From Rhodanobacter denitrificans (GTDB lineage Bacteria; Pseudomonadota; Gammaproteobacteria; Xanthomonadales; Rhodanobacteraceae), in NCBI RefSeq assembly GCF_000230695.2, contig NC_020541.1:2976001-3040000 (forward strand): a stretch of 64,000 nucleotides of DNA, given 5' to 3'. Of the stretch, positions 7,474 to 16,022 are shown piece after piece. Within the stretch, counting starts at the first letter, position 1; every line of letters begins with the position of its first letter. The position numbers were made by a program, and so were the translations under genes. Under the pieces are notes generated by a model, which was given only the letters and a program-made list of their open reading frames with translations, was not told the DNA's origin and did not search any database.

Positions 7474-8007
7474 GTGGCGCGCAAGGTCACCGCCAGGAAG
7501 AGCCCGTCGGCGCCGCCCCCCAGCGGCGCCGACGATGTGGCGGTCATGCACCCCGACGTCACGCTCACCATTGCCGGCCGCGAGATCACGGTGCGCGAGT
7601 ACGGCTTCGTCGATGGCCTGCGCGTGCGTGCGCAGACGCGGCCGTTCCTGCTGGCGCTGGAGCAGCTGTTCGGCGCCGGCGAGGGCCTGGCTGACGATGT
7701 GCTGGCGGTGGTCGGCGAGCACTACGACCTGATGCGCGGCGCGATCGCGCAGAGCGCCGGCGTCGACGTGGCCTGGATCGAGTCGCTCGGCGACACGGAT
7801 GCCGACCGGCTGCTGATGGCATGGTGGACCGTGTGCGGCCCTTTTTTTCTCCGCCAGCTCATCCGCCGGAGCGGCGAACGAACCAGGCGGATCGAACTGA
7901 TCGCTGGGCCGACGTCTATCTCGACCTCGCCGCCGCCGGCTTCGGCGACCCCGACCGGCTCGGCCGCTACACCGAGCGACAGCTCCGGCTCTTCCACGCG
8001 CGCCTGA
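7474..8007 (+). CDS. Tail assembly chaperone, short form (lambda gpG equivalent)
   Basis: A 177-residue frame starting at GTG 7474, 2 nt after the tube gene. Residues about 25-125 form the chaperone core (VMHPDVTLTIAGREITVREY, ADRLLMAWWTVCG). At codons 123-125 it crosses a run of seven T. Beyond that the zero frame reads an unusual Ser/Thr/Pro-rich tail of about 53 residues (GPTSISTSPPPASATPTGS). That tail is simply the wrong-frame reading of the downstream T part. In lambda the chaperone binds the tape measure and helps tube assembly. Confidence 0.75.
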   Translation: MARKVTARKSPSAPPPSGADDVAVMHPDVTLTIAGREITVREYGFVDGLRVRAQTRPFLLALEQLFGAGEGLADDVLAVVGEHYDLMRGAIAQSAGVDVAWIESLGDTDADRLLMAWWTVCGPFFLRQLIRRSGERTRRIELIAGPTSISTSPPPASATPTGSAATPSDSSGSSTRA

Positions 8008-8132
8008 TGCACCGGCGCGACCGGCACCAGGCAGATCTGATCGAGGCGATCGCCAACGGCTACAGCTGCTGCCAGAGCAAAGCCGCCCTCAAGCAGATGC
8101 AGGCACTAGTGGAGGCACTGCGGAAGGGCTGA
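7474..8132 (+). CDS. Tail assembly chaperone, frameshifted long form (gpGT equivalent)
   Basis: A -1 slip on the T-run at 7842-7848 joins the upstream 125 codons to a second frame ending at 8132, giving a protein of about 219 residues. The downstream part reads RWADVYLDLAAAGFGDPDRL and RYTERQLRLFHAR, a sensible helical domain, and has no good start of its own. Long-tailed phages conserve this -1 frameshift between tube and tape measure genes; the long form recruits tube subunits to the tape measure. Coordinates cover both frames. Confidence 0.75.
7842..7848 (+). other. -1 ribosomal frameshift slippery site (T TTT TTT)
   Basis: In the zero frame the codons are CCT TTT TTT CTC, so the heptamer T TTT TTT allows both tRNAs to re-pair after a one-base backward slip. 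The next codon then begins at 7848 and enters the T-domain frame. GC-rich sequence downstream could form a stimulatory structure. Confidence 0.75.
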
Positions 8133-8399
8133 TCAGCCGTGGTGCCACCAGCCGCCGATGGCCGAACCGACAAACAGGAGCAAGCCAATAACAACAATCG
8201 TCAGGCCTGCCGCTCCACCAATCGCCGCCGCCGAAAAGAACCCGCCGACCGCCACTATGAAGCCGATCAACATCCCGCCCTTGTATGACTTGCTGGTCTG
8301 TTCGACCTGCACCGGCGCGATCGGCCGTCCGCAGTTCGGGCAGGCGGGCGCGGTGTCCGACACGCTGTGTTTGCAGTCCGGGCAATTGATCAATGCCAT
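8133..8399 (-). CDS. Antisense zinc-ribbon membrane protein (moron candidate)
   Basis: An 88-residue minus-strand gene within an otherwise all-plus morphogenesis operon. It has a strong ribosome site (GGGGAG, 5 nt before ATG 8399). Residues 1-26 are a zinc ribbon, CPDC then CPNC (ALINCPDCKHSVSD, APACPNCGRPIAP); residues about 40-82 are two hydrophobic segments, ending GGWWHHG. Such zinc-ribbon plus TM proteins are common in bacteria without a fixed function. Orientation, own start region and placement between chaperone and tape measure suggest a lysogenic-expression cargo gene, perhaps for superinfection exclusion. That role is a guess. Confidence 0.75.
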   Translation of the reverse strand: MALINCPDCKHSVSDTAPACPNCGRPIAPVQVEQTSKSYKGGMLIGFIVAVGGFFSAAAIGGAAGLTIVVIGLLLFVGSAIGGWWHHG

Positions 8400-8437
8400 G
8401 TCGCTCCCCTCAGTGATTGACCGAGCGGAGCATACCA

Positions 8438-11290
8438 GTGGCTGACCGCAACCTCGAAATCGCGCTGCGCATCAAGGCCGACCTGGAATCGGCCCGCCAG
8501 CAGCTGGACGAGTTGAACAAGTCGGTCAAGGCCACCGGCGACAACAGCAAGGCCAGCGCCGACAAGATCGCCGCCGTCGGCGAGCGCATCGGCGAGATGG
8601 AAGCGGAGGCCGCCCAGGCGAACAAGACGCTGGGGCAGACCGGCAAGGTCGCGGACGCTACCGCAGGCAAAGCGCGCAACCTCGGCCAGGAATTGGCCAG
8701 TCTTGCGCGCAACCTTGCCAACGGAAACTTCAGGAGTGCCGCCAGCGACCTGGAGCAGATCGGCAAGTCGACGTTGATCAGCGCCGGGCGTTCCAGCATG
8801 GTCGGTGTGGCAGTCGGTGCCACCACTGCCGCGCTCGCGCTCTTGGCCGTCGCCGCTGTGAAGGGTTACCAGGAGGAACAGCGCCTCAACCGCGAGATCA
8901 TCGCGACTGGCAACTATGCCGGCGTGACCACCGGCATGCTTCGCGGCATGGCGGAACAATTGTCCGGGCCGGTCGGCACGGCAAATCAGACGCTTTCGTT
9001 GCTGGTGGCGTCTGGCCGTGTGGCCGGGACTGAATTGCAGAAAGCCGCACAGGCCTCGATCGACCTGGCCACGGTTACCGGCACCAGCGTCGACAAGGCC
9101 GTGACGCAGATCCTGCGTCTGCGCGAAGACCCGGTGCGTGCGATCGCCGAGCTCGATGCGCAGTACCACCTTCTCTCGCTGACGCAGTACGAATCCATCA
9201 AGGCATTGGCCGCGCAAGGCAATGCCGAGGCGGCTGCCACGCTGGCGCAGGACTCTGCCGCGGCGGCGCTTGCCGGCCGCGCCGCCCAGGTCCGCCAGAA
9301 CCTGGGCTTGTTGGAGCGCGCGTGGGCAGAGGTGCGGGACACGGCCTCCGCGGCATGGGCCGCCATGAAGGGCGTCGGCCGGCCCGGCAGCAACGTCGAC
9401 GACGTCGCCGCTGCGGACAAGGGCCTGCAGGCGATCAAGAACCGCCTGCCACAGACGAAGAGCCTGACGGATCAACAGCTGCTGGCCGCGGCCAAGAATG
9501 CGTCCGATCCGAACCATGCATTCTTCGCCGGCGACCTCGGCACCATCCAGCAGCTCGTTTCGCAGAAGAACGCCGCGCAGGCCGGCGCCAACTTCGAGCG
9601 CTGGGTCGCCGAGACGGAAGGCGAGCAGCGCCAGCTCGACACCTTGGGCAAGCAAGCCAGCGATGTGATGACGCGCTACCTGCAGTCGGCGAAGTCCGAC
9701 GAGGCTAAAGCGGCCGAAATCGCTTCGGTGAAGGAGGCGACGCAGAAGCTGATCGCCGCCAATCCGTCGAGCGCCGCCAAGTACCTCGCGGATGAAAAGA
9801 CCGCGCTGGCATACATCGAGAAGAAGTACCAGCCGCCCAAGGAACCCAAGGCCCGCGACACCACCAACGCCCTCGCCGCCGCGCAGAAGCAATTGCAGGA
9901 CCAGATCCTCAATCTCGGCAACACCGCATTGGGCCCCGTCACGGGCATCTGGGACAAGTACACGAAGGCGATGCTCGATGCCGCCTCGGCCGGGGGCAAG
10001 GCGATCAAGGCCGGTGGCGACGTCGCCGCCGTGCAGGCGCAGGTGAGCCAGGTGCAGACCCTGGCTGCGCAGGCGCGCGATCGCGCGCTGGCCGAGCAGT
10101 CGCGCGGCCTGAACATCGCCTACCTGCAGGCCACCGGCCAGCAGGCCGAGGCAGCACGGCTGCAGATCGAACAGCAATACGGTGCGCTGCTGGAGGATCT
10201 GCAGCGCCGGGGCGACGCGGCCGGCGTGCGCCTGGTCAAATCGCTGATCAACGTGGGCGAGGCGCGCGCACAGCTGCAGCAGCTGCAGCAGCAGGTGGAT
10301 GCGATTCTGGCCAGCCAGGGCCGGCAAGAGCAGAACATCCAGGCCGAGCAGCAGGCCGGCTTGATCAGCGAGTACTCCGCGCGCAAGCAGATCCTGGACC
10401 TGCACCACGCCACCGCCGCCCAGCTCGATGCGCTGCTGCCGAAGATGCGCGAGCTGGTGGCCGCCACCGGCGATCCGCGCGCGGTGGAGCAGCTGAAGAA
10501 CCTGGAAGCCGAGCTGGGCCGCCTCAAGCTGCAGACGAATGACCTTAAAACCGCGTTTGAAAGCGGTTTGACCAGCGGCCTGGAACAGGCGCTGGAAGGG
10601 CTGGCCACGCGCACCATGACCGTGGGCGAGGCGTTCAAGACGCTGGCGCGCACCGTGGTGCAAAGCCTGGCGCAGGTGGCGGCCCGCGCGCTGGCGGCCA
10701 AGACCATCGAAGGCCTATCCAACCTGTTCGGCGGCGGCGATCAGAAGGCCGATGTGAGCGCGGGAGCCACCAAGCTCACCGTGGCCGGCGGCGTGGTCGG
10801 CGGCGCGGCGGTCATGCTGGGCTCCAGCGCCGACAAACTGCAGGCGGCCGCCACCACGCTGCTGATCGCCAACAGCGTCGGCTCGGTCGGCGGCTTTGCC
10901 GAGGGCGGCTACACCGGCCACGGCGGCAAGTACGAAGTGGCCGGTGTGGTCCACCGCGGCGAAGGCGTGCTCACCCAGAAGGAAGTCAACGCGCTGGGCG
11001 GCCCGTCCGGCTTCTACGCGCTGCGCCACGCGATCGCCTATGGCTACGCCGAGGGCGGCTACGTGAATGCGCTGCGCGACGCGCCGCGTTTGCCCGCCAC
11101 CACCTCGCGCACGCGCCTGCCCACCGTGGCTGCCAACGACGCGCATGCCGCCCCGCAAATCAACCAGCGCATCGTGGTCGGCCTGGATACCAGTGCGCTG
11201 GATGACTGGGCCACCAGCAGCAGCTTCGAGGAGTCCGTGAAAGTGGTCATCGGCCGCAACCCTTCCTTCATCCGCCAGTCGGTGCGCTGA
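8438..11290 (+). CDS. Tail tape measure protein
   Basis: A 950-residue protein, the longest phage gene here, starting at GTG 8438 with GCGGAG 7 nt upstream. It begins with a long coiled coil (LRIKADLESARQQLDELN), has hydrophobic stretches near residues 120-145 and again near 790-830, and is rich in Ala and Gln heptads throughout. Near the end, GFAEGGYTGHGGKYEVAGVVHRGEGVLTQKEVNALGG is the usual tape-measure C-terminal motif. It sets tail length; by the usual rule of about 0.15 nm per residue the tail would be roughly 140 nm, which is inference. Confidence 0.92.
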   Translation: MADRNLEIALRIKADLESARQQLDELNKSVKATGDNSKASADKIAAVGERIGEMEAEAAQANKTLGQTGKVADATAGKARNLGQELASLARNLANGNFRSAASDLEQIGKSTLISAGRSSMVGVAVGATTAALALLAVAAVKGYQEEQRLNREIIATGNYAGVTTGMLRGMAEQLSGPVGTANQTLSLLVASGRVAGTELQKAAQASIDLATVTGTSVDKAVTQILRLREDPVRAIAELDAQYHLLSLTQYESIKALAAQGNAEAAATLAQDSAAAALAGRAAQVRQNLGLLERAWAEVRDTASAAWAAMKGVGRPGSNVDDVAAADKGLQAIKNRLPQTKSLTDQQLLAAAKNASDPNHAFFAGDLGTIQQLVSQKNAAQAGANFERWVAETEGEQRQLDTLGKQASDVMTRYLQSAKSDEAKAAEIASVKEATQKLIAANPSSAAKYLADEKTALAYIEKKYQPPKEPKARDTTNALAAAQKQLQDQILNLGNTALGPVTGIWDKYTKAMLDAASAGGKAIKAGGDVAAVQAQVSQVQTLAAQARDRALAEQSRGLNIAYLQATGQQAEAARLQIEQQYGALLEDLQRRGDAAGVRLVKSLINVGEARAQLQQLQQQVDAILASQGRQEQNIQAEQQAGLISEYSARKQILDLHHATAAQLDALLPKMRELVAATGDPRAVEQLKNLEAELGRLKLQTNDLKTAFESGLTSGLEQALEGLATRTMTVGEAFKTLARTVVQSLAQVAARALAAKTIEGLSNLFGGGDQKADVSAGATKLTVAGGVVGGAAVMLGSSADKLQAAATTLLIANSVGSVGGFAEGGYTGHGGKYEVAGVVHRGEGVLTQKEVNALGGPSGFYALRHAIAYGYAEGGYVNALRDAPRLPATTSRTRLPTVAANDAHAAPQINQRIVVGLDTSALDDWATSSSFEESVKVVIGRNPSFIRQSVR

Positions 11291-11291
11291 A

Positions 11292-12146
11292 ATGGCCTAC
11301 GAAATCGGCTTCGTCGACAACACCGGCACCGAGGGCCTGGCCCATTGGCAGATGCTACTCAAGATCAAGACGCTGGCCGAGGCCAACGGCTGGACCACGC
11401 TGCGCTATCTCAACCCCACGGACGGCAGCAACCGCGAGCTGATCCTGCAGGGCGTAGGTCTCTCCGGCACCGAACAGATCTTCATCGGCTTCCGCAGCTA
11501 CCACAGCGCCACCAGCGACTACTACAACCTCAGCGTCGCCGCGTTCACCGGCTACGTCGCCGCGGCGGCCTTCACCGCGCAGCCGGGTTACATGGAAAGC
11601 GGCGTGTGCGCGCACAACCAGCGCATCGACTACTGGCTGTGTGTGAATGCGCAGCGCATCACGTTCGGCTTGAAGGTCGGGGTGGGCAGCTATCAGCACG
11701 GCTACGCCGGTTTCTTCTTCCCCTACGGCACGCCGGGCCAGTACCCGTACCCGATCGCGGTGTTCGGCATGCTCAACGGCGTGCCGGCCACGCGCTATTC
11801 CGACACCAGCTATTCGATGGGTCTCAAGGGCTACATCCAAGCCACCGCCACCTATAACGGCCCCAACGCGCGCATCCGCGACGTCGCCGGCACGTGGCAG
11901 CAGGTGTACAGCGCGCCCTGGAACACGGGCATGAACATGCGCGACACCGGCGGCTATTACCTCGCCAAGAAGATCGCGCTGTATCAGGCCAACCAGGTCT
12001 GGGGCGAGCTGGATGGCGTGCGCTTCATCAGCGGCTTCAACCAGGTCGTCGAGAACACCTGCGTCATCAATGCCAAGACCAACGTCGTGCTGCGTGACGT
12101 CACCCGCACCGGGTTCGCCGACTACTTCCTGCTGGAGCTGAGCTGA
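11292..12146 (+). CDS. Virion structural protein, tail tip region (paralogue 1)
   Basis: A 284-residue protein starting 1 nt after the tape measure stop. It is Tyr/Gly/Asn-rich and beta-like, with GTEGLAHWQMLLKIKTLAEA near the N-terminus and FFFPYGTPGQYPYPIAVFG in the middle. Its N-terminal pattern (L..L...A.ANGWT...L) resembles that of the next gene. Proteins at this position in transposable siphoviruses are virion components, but I do not know a specific role. Its stop overlaps the next start. Confidence 0.6.
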   Translation: MAYEIGFVDNTGTEGLAHWQMLLKIKTLAEANGWTTLRYLNPTDGSNRELILQGVGLSGTEQIFIGFRSYHSATSDYYNLSVAAFTGYVAAAAFTAQPGYMESGVCAHNQRIDYWLCVNAQRITFGLKVGVGSYQHGYAGFFFPYGTPGQYPYPIAVFGMLNGVPATRYSDTSYSMGLKGYIQATATYNGPNARIRDVAGTWQQVYSAPWNTGMNMRDTGGYYLAKKIALYQANQVWGELDGVRFISGFNQVVENTCVINAKTNVVLRDVTRTGFADYFLLELS

Positions 12147-13042
12147 TGGGCGCGTACGTCACCGGCACCGCCAACTCCTACGCGGATCTGCTCGCCGCGC
12201 TGCAAACCGCGTGCACCGCGAACGGCTACACGCTCACCGGCAACGTGCTCTCCAAGGGCACGCTGTTCATCGAAGCCAAGGTCGTGGGCAGCACGCTGCA
12301 GATCCAGGGCGGCAGCGGGCAAGCCGGCGGCGTGCTCAGCGGCCGCAGCAATGCGCAGCCGTCGATCATCGGGCTGACCGTCGTGACGGCATCGCCGATT
12401 GTCAATCACCCAATCGTTTTCCCAGTTACCTACGACATCCACATCAACGCCGCGCCGGACGAGGTGTACCTGTGGATCAACTACGAGGCCACCTGCTACC
12501 AGTATCTGGCGTTCGGCCAGAGCGATCAGCCCGGCCTGGTCGGCACGGGCAACTGGTACTACGGGACGGCGGGCACGAACACCAACGGATCGAGCTGGGA
12601 CTTCCGCACGATCGGCGGTGGCAACACCGTAGGGCAGAGCTTCAACTGCGGACTGTTCGACGCCCTGACGAGCTATTACGCGGGCGTAGGCGGCATCGAC
12701 CATCAGCTGGATGCGGCCGGCAACTGGAGCGGCTATTACTCCGCGAGCGATCGTTGGCCGGTGCAGCAGAACTCACCGAGCGCATGGAATGGCGAGTCGG
12801 TGCTGTCGCCCATCATTGTCTACGCAGCGCGACCATCCTCTCTGTTCTCGCAGGTGTTGCAGACGCGCCACCTGCGCTGGGTCATGCTCGACAACCTTAC
12901 CGACGGCCAGATCGTCACGTTGGGTCCCGATCGCTGGAAGATGTACCCGTTGTGGCGCCGCAGCGCGCGCACCCTGGGCCCCACGCCGGATGGGCAAGGC
13001 ACCGGCACGCTCGGCTATGCCGTGCGCTACAACGGGCCGTAA
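12146..13042 (+). CDS. Virion structural protein, tail tip region (paralogue 2)
   Basis: A 298-residue protein starting at ATG 12146 in the stop of the preceding gene. It opens MGAYVTGTANSYADLLAALQ, with ACTANGYTLTGNVLSKGTLF after it, a layout similar to its upstream neighbour, and ends with RWKMYPLWRRSARTLGPTPD. The composition (Tyr, Gly, Ser, Asn) and position suggest a beta-rich tail-tip or fibre-associated protein. The two genes look like an ancient tandem duplication, judged only by eye. Confidence 0.6.
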   Translation: MGAYVTGTANSYADLLAALQTACTANGYTLTGNVLSKGTLFIEAKVVGSTLQIQGGSGQAGGVLSGRSNAQPSIIGLTVVTASPIVNHPIVFPVTYDIHINAAPDEVYLWINYEATCYQYLAFGQSDQPGLVGTGNWYYGTAGTNTNGSSWDFRTIGGGNTVGQSFNCGLFDALTSYYAGVGGIDHQLDAAGNWSGYYSASDRWPVQQNSPSAWNGESVLSPIIVYAARPSSLFSQVLQTRHLRWVMLDNLTDGQIVTLGPDRWKMYPLWRRSARTLGPTPDGQGTGTLGYAVRYNGP

Positions 13043-13045
13043 CCG

Positions 13046-14752
13046 ATGCCCGTGATCCTCGCCACTGATGGTGCAAGCGCCAACGCGGGTTACGTCAACC
13101 CGAACGTTTCGGCGGCGCTGCGCAGCTTCGCGGTCGATTACTGGCCGGCGCACACGGCGGACGCCAGCCTGGTGCCCGGCGCCTACGCGATGACGCCCGC
13201 CTGGCCGCCGGCCGCGCCGAAGGCAGTTAGTGCAGCCGCGGCGGTCAGCTATTTCGACGACTTCTACAACCGCATCCACGTGCGGCCGGCCGCGATCGAC
13301 CTGGGCAACCTGGTGAGCGCGCAGACGCGCAGCATCGTCGTGTGGAATGCATGGCCCGATACCGCGCAATCGCTGACCAGCCTGCTGGCCAGCAACGCGG
13401 ACGGCATCATGCTCACCGGCGAGGGCGCGCTGCCGCTCGCGTTCAGCCCACTGCAGCAACGCACGTGGACGGTCGCCGTCGATACCATTGGCCCTGCGGT
13501 GATCGACGCCGCGCTGCAGTGGCTGTTCGCCGGGCTCGACCCGGTGCAGGCGACCATCACCGGCCAGCGCCTCACCGCATGGATGATCGCACCGGACTGG
13601 GCCAGTCCGGTGCTGGAGTCGCTCACCTGGCTCACCGACGTGCAGGATGCCGTCGACGGCAGCCAGCTGCGCCTGCCATGCCGCGACGTGCCGCGCCGCG
13701 AGTGGGAGTTCGGCGTGGTTGCCGAAGGCGCGGAGCGACAGATCATGGAACATGCGCTGTACGACTGGAGCGCGCGCATCTGGGCGCTGCCGGTGTGGCC
13801 GGACATGACCTGGCTGGCCGCGCCGCTCGCCGCCGGCGCCAGCGTGATCTCGCTGGACACCACCAACCTCGATTACCGGGTGGGCGGCCTGGTGGCGCTA
13901 TACCGCTCGGCGTCGCGTTTCGAGCTTGCGGAAATCACGGCCGTCGCCGCCGGCAGCCTCACGCTCAAGCAGCCGCTGGCGAAAGACTGGGGCGTAGGCG
14001 ATCGCGCCGCACCCGTGCGCACGGCCACGCTCACCGATTACCCCTCGCTCGGGCGCAGCACCGACCGGCTGGTGCAGACGCAGGTGCGTTTCCAGGCGGC
14101 GGAGGATTGCGCGTGGCCAGCCGTCGCGCCGGCCACGCTGTACCTGGGCGTGCCGGTGCTGGAGCCGCGCAGCAACGAAACGGGCGACATGGCGCGCGTG
14201 TTCCGTCGACGCGTGGAGAACATCGACAACGACCAGGGCACGCCGACGCCGCACGACGCCAGCGGCCTCACGTACGCCAGCCAGCCGTGGCAATGGCTGC
14301 TGCACGGCCGCGCCGAACGCGCCGCGTTGCGCAGCCAGTTCTACTGGCTGCAGGGCCGCGGCAATGCGTTGTGGCTGCCAAGCAGCTGCGACGACATCAC
14401 GCTCACGGCCGCCGTGACAGCCGCCGCCACCACGCTCAGCGTGGCCTGGGCAGGCATCACGCGCTTCGCATTCGGCAAACCGGGTCGGCGCCATGTGCGC
14501 ATCGAGCTGGCCGACGGCCGCGTGTTCTACCGCCGCGTCAACGCAGCGGTGGAGGTCGACGAGCAGACCGAGCAGCTCGGCCTCGATGCCGCCCTGGGCA
14601 CGGCAGTGGCGCCGGCACAGGTGCGGCAGATCAGCTGGATGATGCTGGCCACGCTGGCCGGCGATCGCGTGGAGCTGTCGCACGTTACCGACAGCGAAGG
14701 GGTCGCCACCGTCGCCGCCAGCTTCGTCGGCGTGCCGAAGGAGGAGCCGTGA
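13046..14752 (+). CDS. Distal tail protein-like structural protein
   Basis: A 568-residue protein starting at ATG 13046. It contains repeated beta-rich modules, for example VRTATLTDYPSLGRSTDRLV then TQVRFQAAEDCAWP, and FYWLQGRGNALWLPSSCDDI, which is the distal-tail-like ending found in Mu-like siphophages, where it precedes the BR0599-domain gene. It probably forms the ring joining tube to tail hub. No enzymatic motif is apparent. The stop overlaps the next GTG start. Confidence 0.65.
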   Translation: MPVILATDGASANAGYVNPNVSAALRSFAVDYWPAHTADASLVPGAYAMTPAWPPAAPKAVSAAAAVSYFDDFYNRIHVRPAAIDLGNLVSAQTRSIVVWNAWPDTAQSLTSLLASNADGIMLTGEGALPLAFSPLQQRTWTVAVDTIGPAVIDAALQWLFAGLDPVQATITGQRLTAWMIAPDWASPVLESLTWLTDVQDAVDGSQLRLPCRDVPRREWEFGVVAEGAERQIMEHALYDWSARIWALPVWPDMTWLAAPLAAGASVISLDTTNLDYRVGGLVALYRSASRFELAEITAVAAGSLTLKQPLAKDWGVGDRAAPVRTATLTDYPSLGRSTDRLVQTQVRFQAAEDCAWPAVAPATLYLGVPVLEPRSNETGDMARVFRRRVENIDNDQGTPTPHDASGLTYASQPWQWLLHGRAERAALRSQFYWLQGRGNALWLPSSCDDITLTAAVTAAATTLSVAWAGITRFAFGKPGRRHVRIELADGRVFYRRVNAAVEVDEQTEQLGLDAALGTAVAPAQVRQISWMMLATLAGDRVELSHVTDSEGVATVAASFVGVPKEEP

Positions 14753-15540
14753 GCTTCCTCAGCCGCTGGACCGAGTTCTACGATTTTGCGCGCGGCGTGG
14801 AGCACTACCGCTACACCACCGACAACGCCCCGCTGGTCTACAACGGCCAGACCTACACGTACGGCAACATCAAGCGCAGCGGCCTCAACGAAAGCGGCGA
14901 CCTGGCGCGCGCGGTGCTCGACTTGTCCGTGCCCATCACGCTGCCGCTGCTGGATCTCTACCGCGGCGCTTCGCCGATGCAGGAGATCGCGATCACGCTG
15001 TACCGAAAGCGCAAGAGCGACGGCGTGGTCGAGACGCGTTGGGTGGGCGTGATCGGCGGCGTCGAATGGAGCACGCACAAGGCCATCATCCACGGCCTGC
15101 CACCGCTGGCCAGCCTGCAGGGCCAAGGGCTCACCCGCAACTGGCAGAAGGGTTGCCCGCTCACCACCTACAGCACCGGCCTGGGCCAATGCAACGTGGA
15201 CCGCGAAACCATGCGCGTCAACGCCACCGTCACCGGCGCCAGCGGCAGCACGGTCACTGCGGCGGAGTGGGCTGCCAAGGCGGACGGCTGGTTCAGCGGC
15301 GGCTACCTGGAATGGTCCGTCGCCGGCGTGGTGGAGCGCCGCGCCATCGTGTCGCACGTGGGCAGCACGCTCACCCTGCTGCTGCCGCTGCGCGCGCCGG
15401 TGGGCACCGTGGTGGCCAGCTACCCCGGAGACGATCACTCGCTCACCACCTGCGCCAACAAGTTTCACAACGACATCAACTACGGCGGCGACCCGTTCAT
15501 CCCGGAGAAAAACCCGATGGGCGCGGACCCGATCTACTGA
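14749..15540 (+). CDS. Tail protein with BR0599/DUF2163-type domain
   Basis: A 263-residue protein starting at GTG 14749, overlapping the previous stop. Its start MSFLSRWTEFYDFARGVEHY and the Cys-rich C-terminus (LTTCANKFHNDINYGGDPFI then PEKNPMG) are diagnostic of the phage BR0599 family, also seen in gene transfer agent tails. A pair of internal Cys (GCPLTTYSTGLGQCNV, near residues 140-155) likely pairs with the C-terminal Cys region. The family belongs to the tail tip baseplate. Confidence 0.85.
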   Translation: MSFLSRWTEFYDFARGVEHYRYTTDNAPLVYNGQTYTYGNIKRSGLNESGDLARAVLDLSVPITLPLLDLYRGASPMQEIAITLYRKRKSDGVVETRWVGVIGGVEWSTHKAIIHGLPPLASLQGQGLTRNWQKGCPLTTYSTGLGQCNVDRETMRVNATVTGASGSTVTAAEWAAKADGWFSGGYLEWSVAGVVERRAIVSHVGSTLTLLLPLRAPVGTVVASYPGDDHSLTTCANKFHNDINYGGDPFIPEKNPMGADPIY

Positions 15541-15549
15541 GGAACAGGC

Positions 15550-15792
15550 ATGGACCCGATCACCTGGGTTTACATCATCGTGCTGGTCGTGTCGCTGGTC
15601 GTCGCAGTGGCGATGGCGCCGAAGCCCAAGAGCGCCAAACCGCCGGCGCTCAGTGATTTCAGCGTGCCGACGGTGGAGGACGGCCGCGAGATCGTCGATT
15701 TCGGAGGCACCGTGTGGATCGACGATCCCAACATCACCTGGTACGGCGATCTCAAGGTATACCCGCCCATCAAGGCCACGGGCGGCAAGTGA
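15550..15792 (+). CDS. Short membrane-anchored tail assembly protein
   Basis: An 80-residue protein starting at ATG 15550. Residues 5-25 are one hydrophobic segment (WVYIIVLVVSLVVAVAMAP), followed by a soluble part, SDFSVPTVEDGREIVDFGG then VWIDDPNITWYGDLK. This short gene between the BR0599-type and hub genes recurs in transposable siphoviruses and GTA-like clusters. The TVEDGR and WYGDL motifs resemble the start of tail-hub assembly proteins. Exact role unknown. Confidence 0.65.
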   Translation: MDPITWVYIIVLVVSLVVAVAMAPKPKSAKPPALSDFSVPTVEDGREIVDFGGTVWIDDPNITWYGDLKVYPPIKATGGK

Positions 15793-16022
15793 TGGCTCGC
15801 ATCGTCGTCACCATGCAGCACGTGCGCGCCGCCAAGCTCGGCGGTGTCGGCGTGCTGTGCGCGCCCGGCATCCGCGCATGGTGCGAGCAACACGGCGTGG
15901 ATCTGCGGCAGCTGGTTGAGGAAGGGCTGCCGATCGAGCAGGCCGAGCAGATCGACAACGCGTTCGCGCAGCGCGCTTGCGCGATCGCGCGCGCCGAAGC
16001 GGAGGCCGCGAGCAATGGGTAA
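15792..16022 (+). CDS. Small phage protein upstream of the tail hub gene
   Basis: A 76-residue protein starting at ATG 15792 (TGATG overlap with the previous stop) and ending inside the start of the hub gene. The sequence MARIVVTMQHVRAAKLGGVG with RAWCEQHGVDLRQLVEEGLP looks like a small helical protein. The WCEQHG...L..FV.EG pattern recurs in short proteins preceding hub genes of Mu-like siphophages. Longer in-frame extensions upstream only read the previous gene out of frame and were rejected. Confidence 0.65.
   Translation: MARIVVTMQHVRAAKLGGVGVLCAPGIRAWCEQHGVDLRQLVEEGLPIEQAEQIDNAFAQRACAIARAEAEAASNG

Noticed and set aside
7821..8132. Separate gene starting at ATG 7821
   Set aside because: The start is inside the upstream chaperone gene with no ribosome site; a -1 frameshift product explains the frame better.
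8417..8425. TTGACCGAG upstream of the tape measure gene as an FNR half site
   Set aside because: No second half site follows, and the place is within a phage morphogenesis operon.
8390..10663. A 757-codon minus-strand frame opposite the tape measure gene
   Set aside because: Leu/Gly/Arg-rich shadow of coiled-coil codons with no domain.
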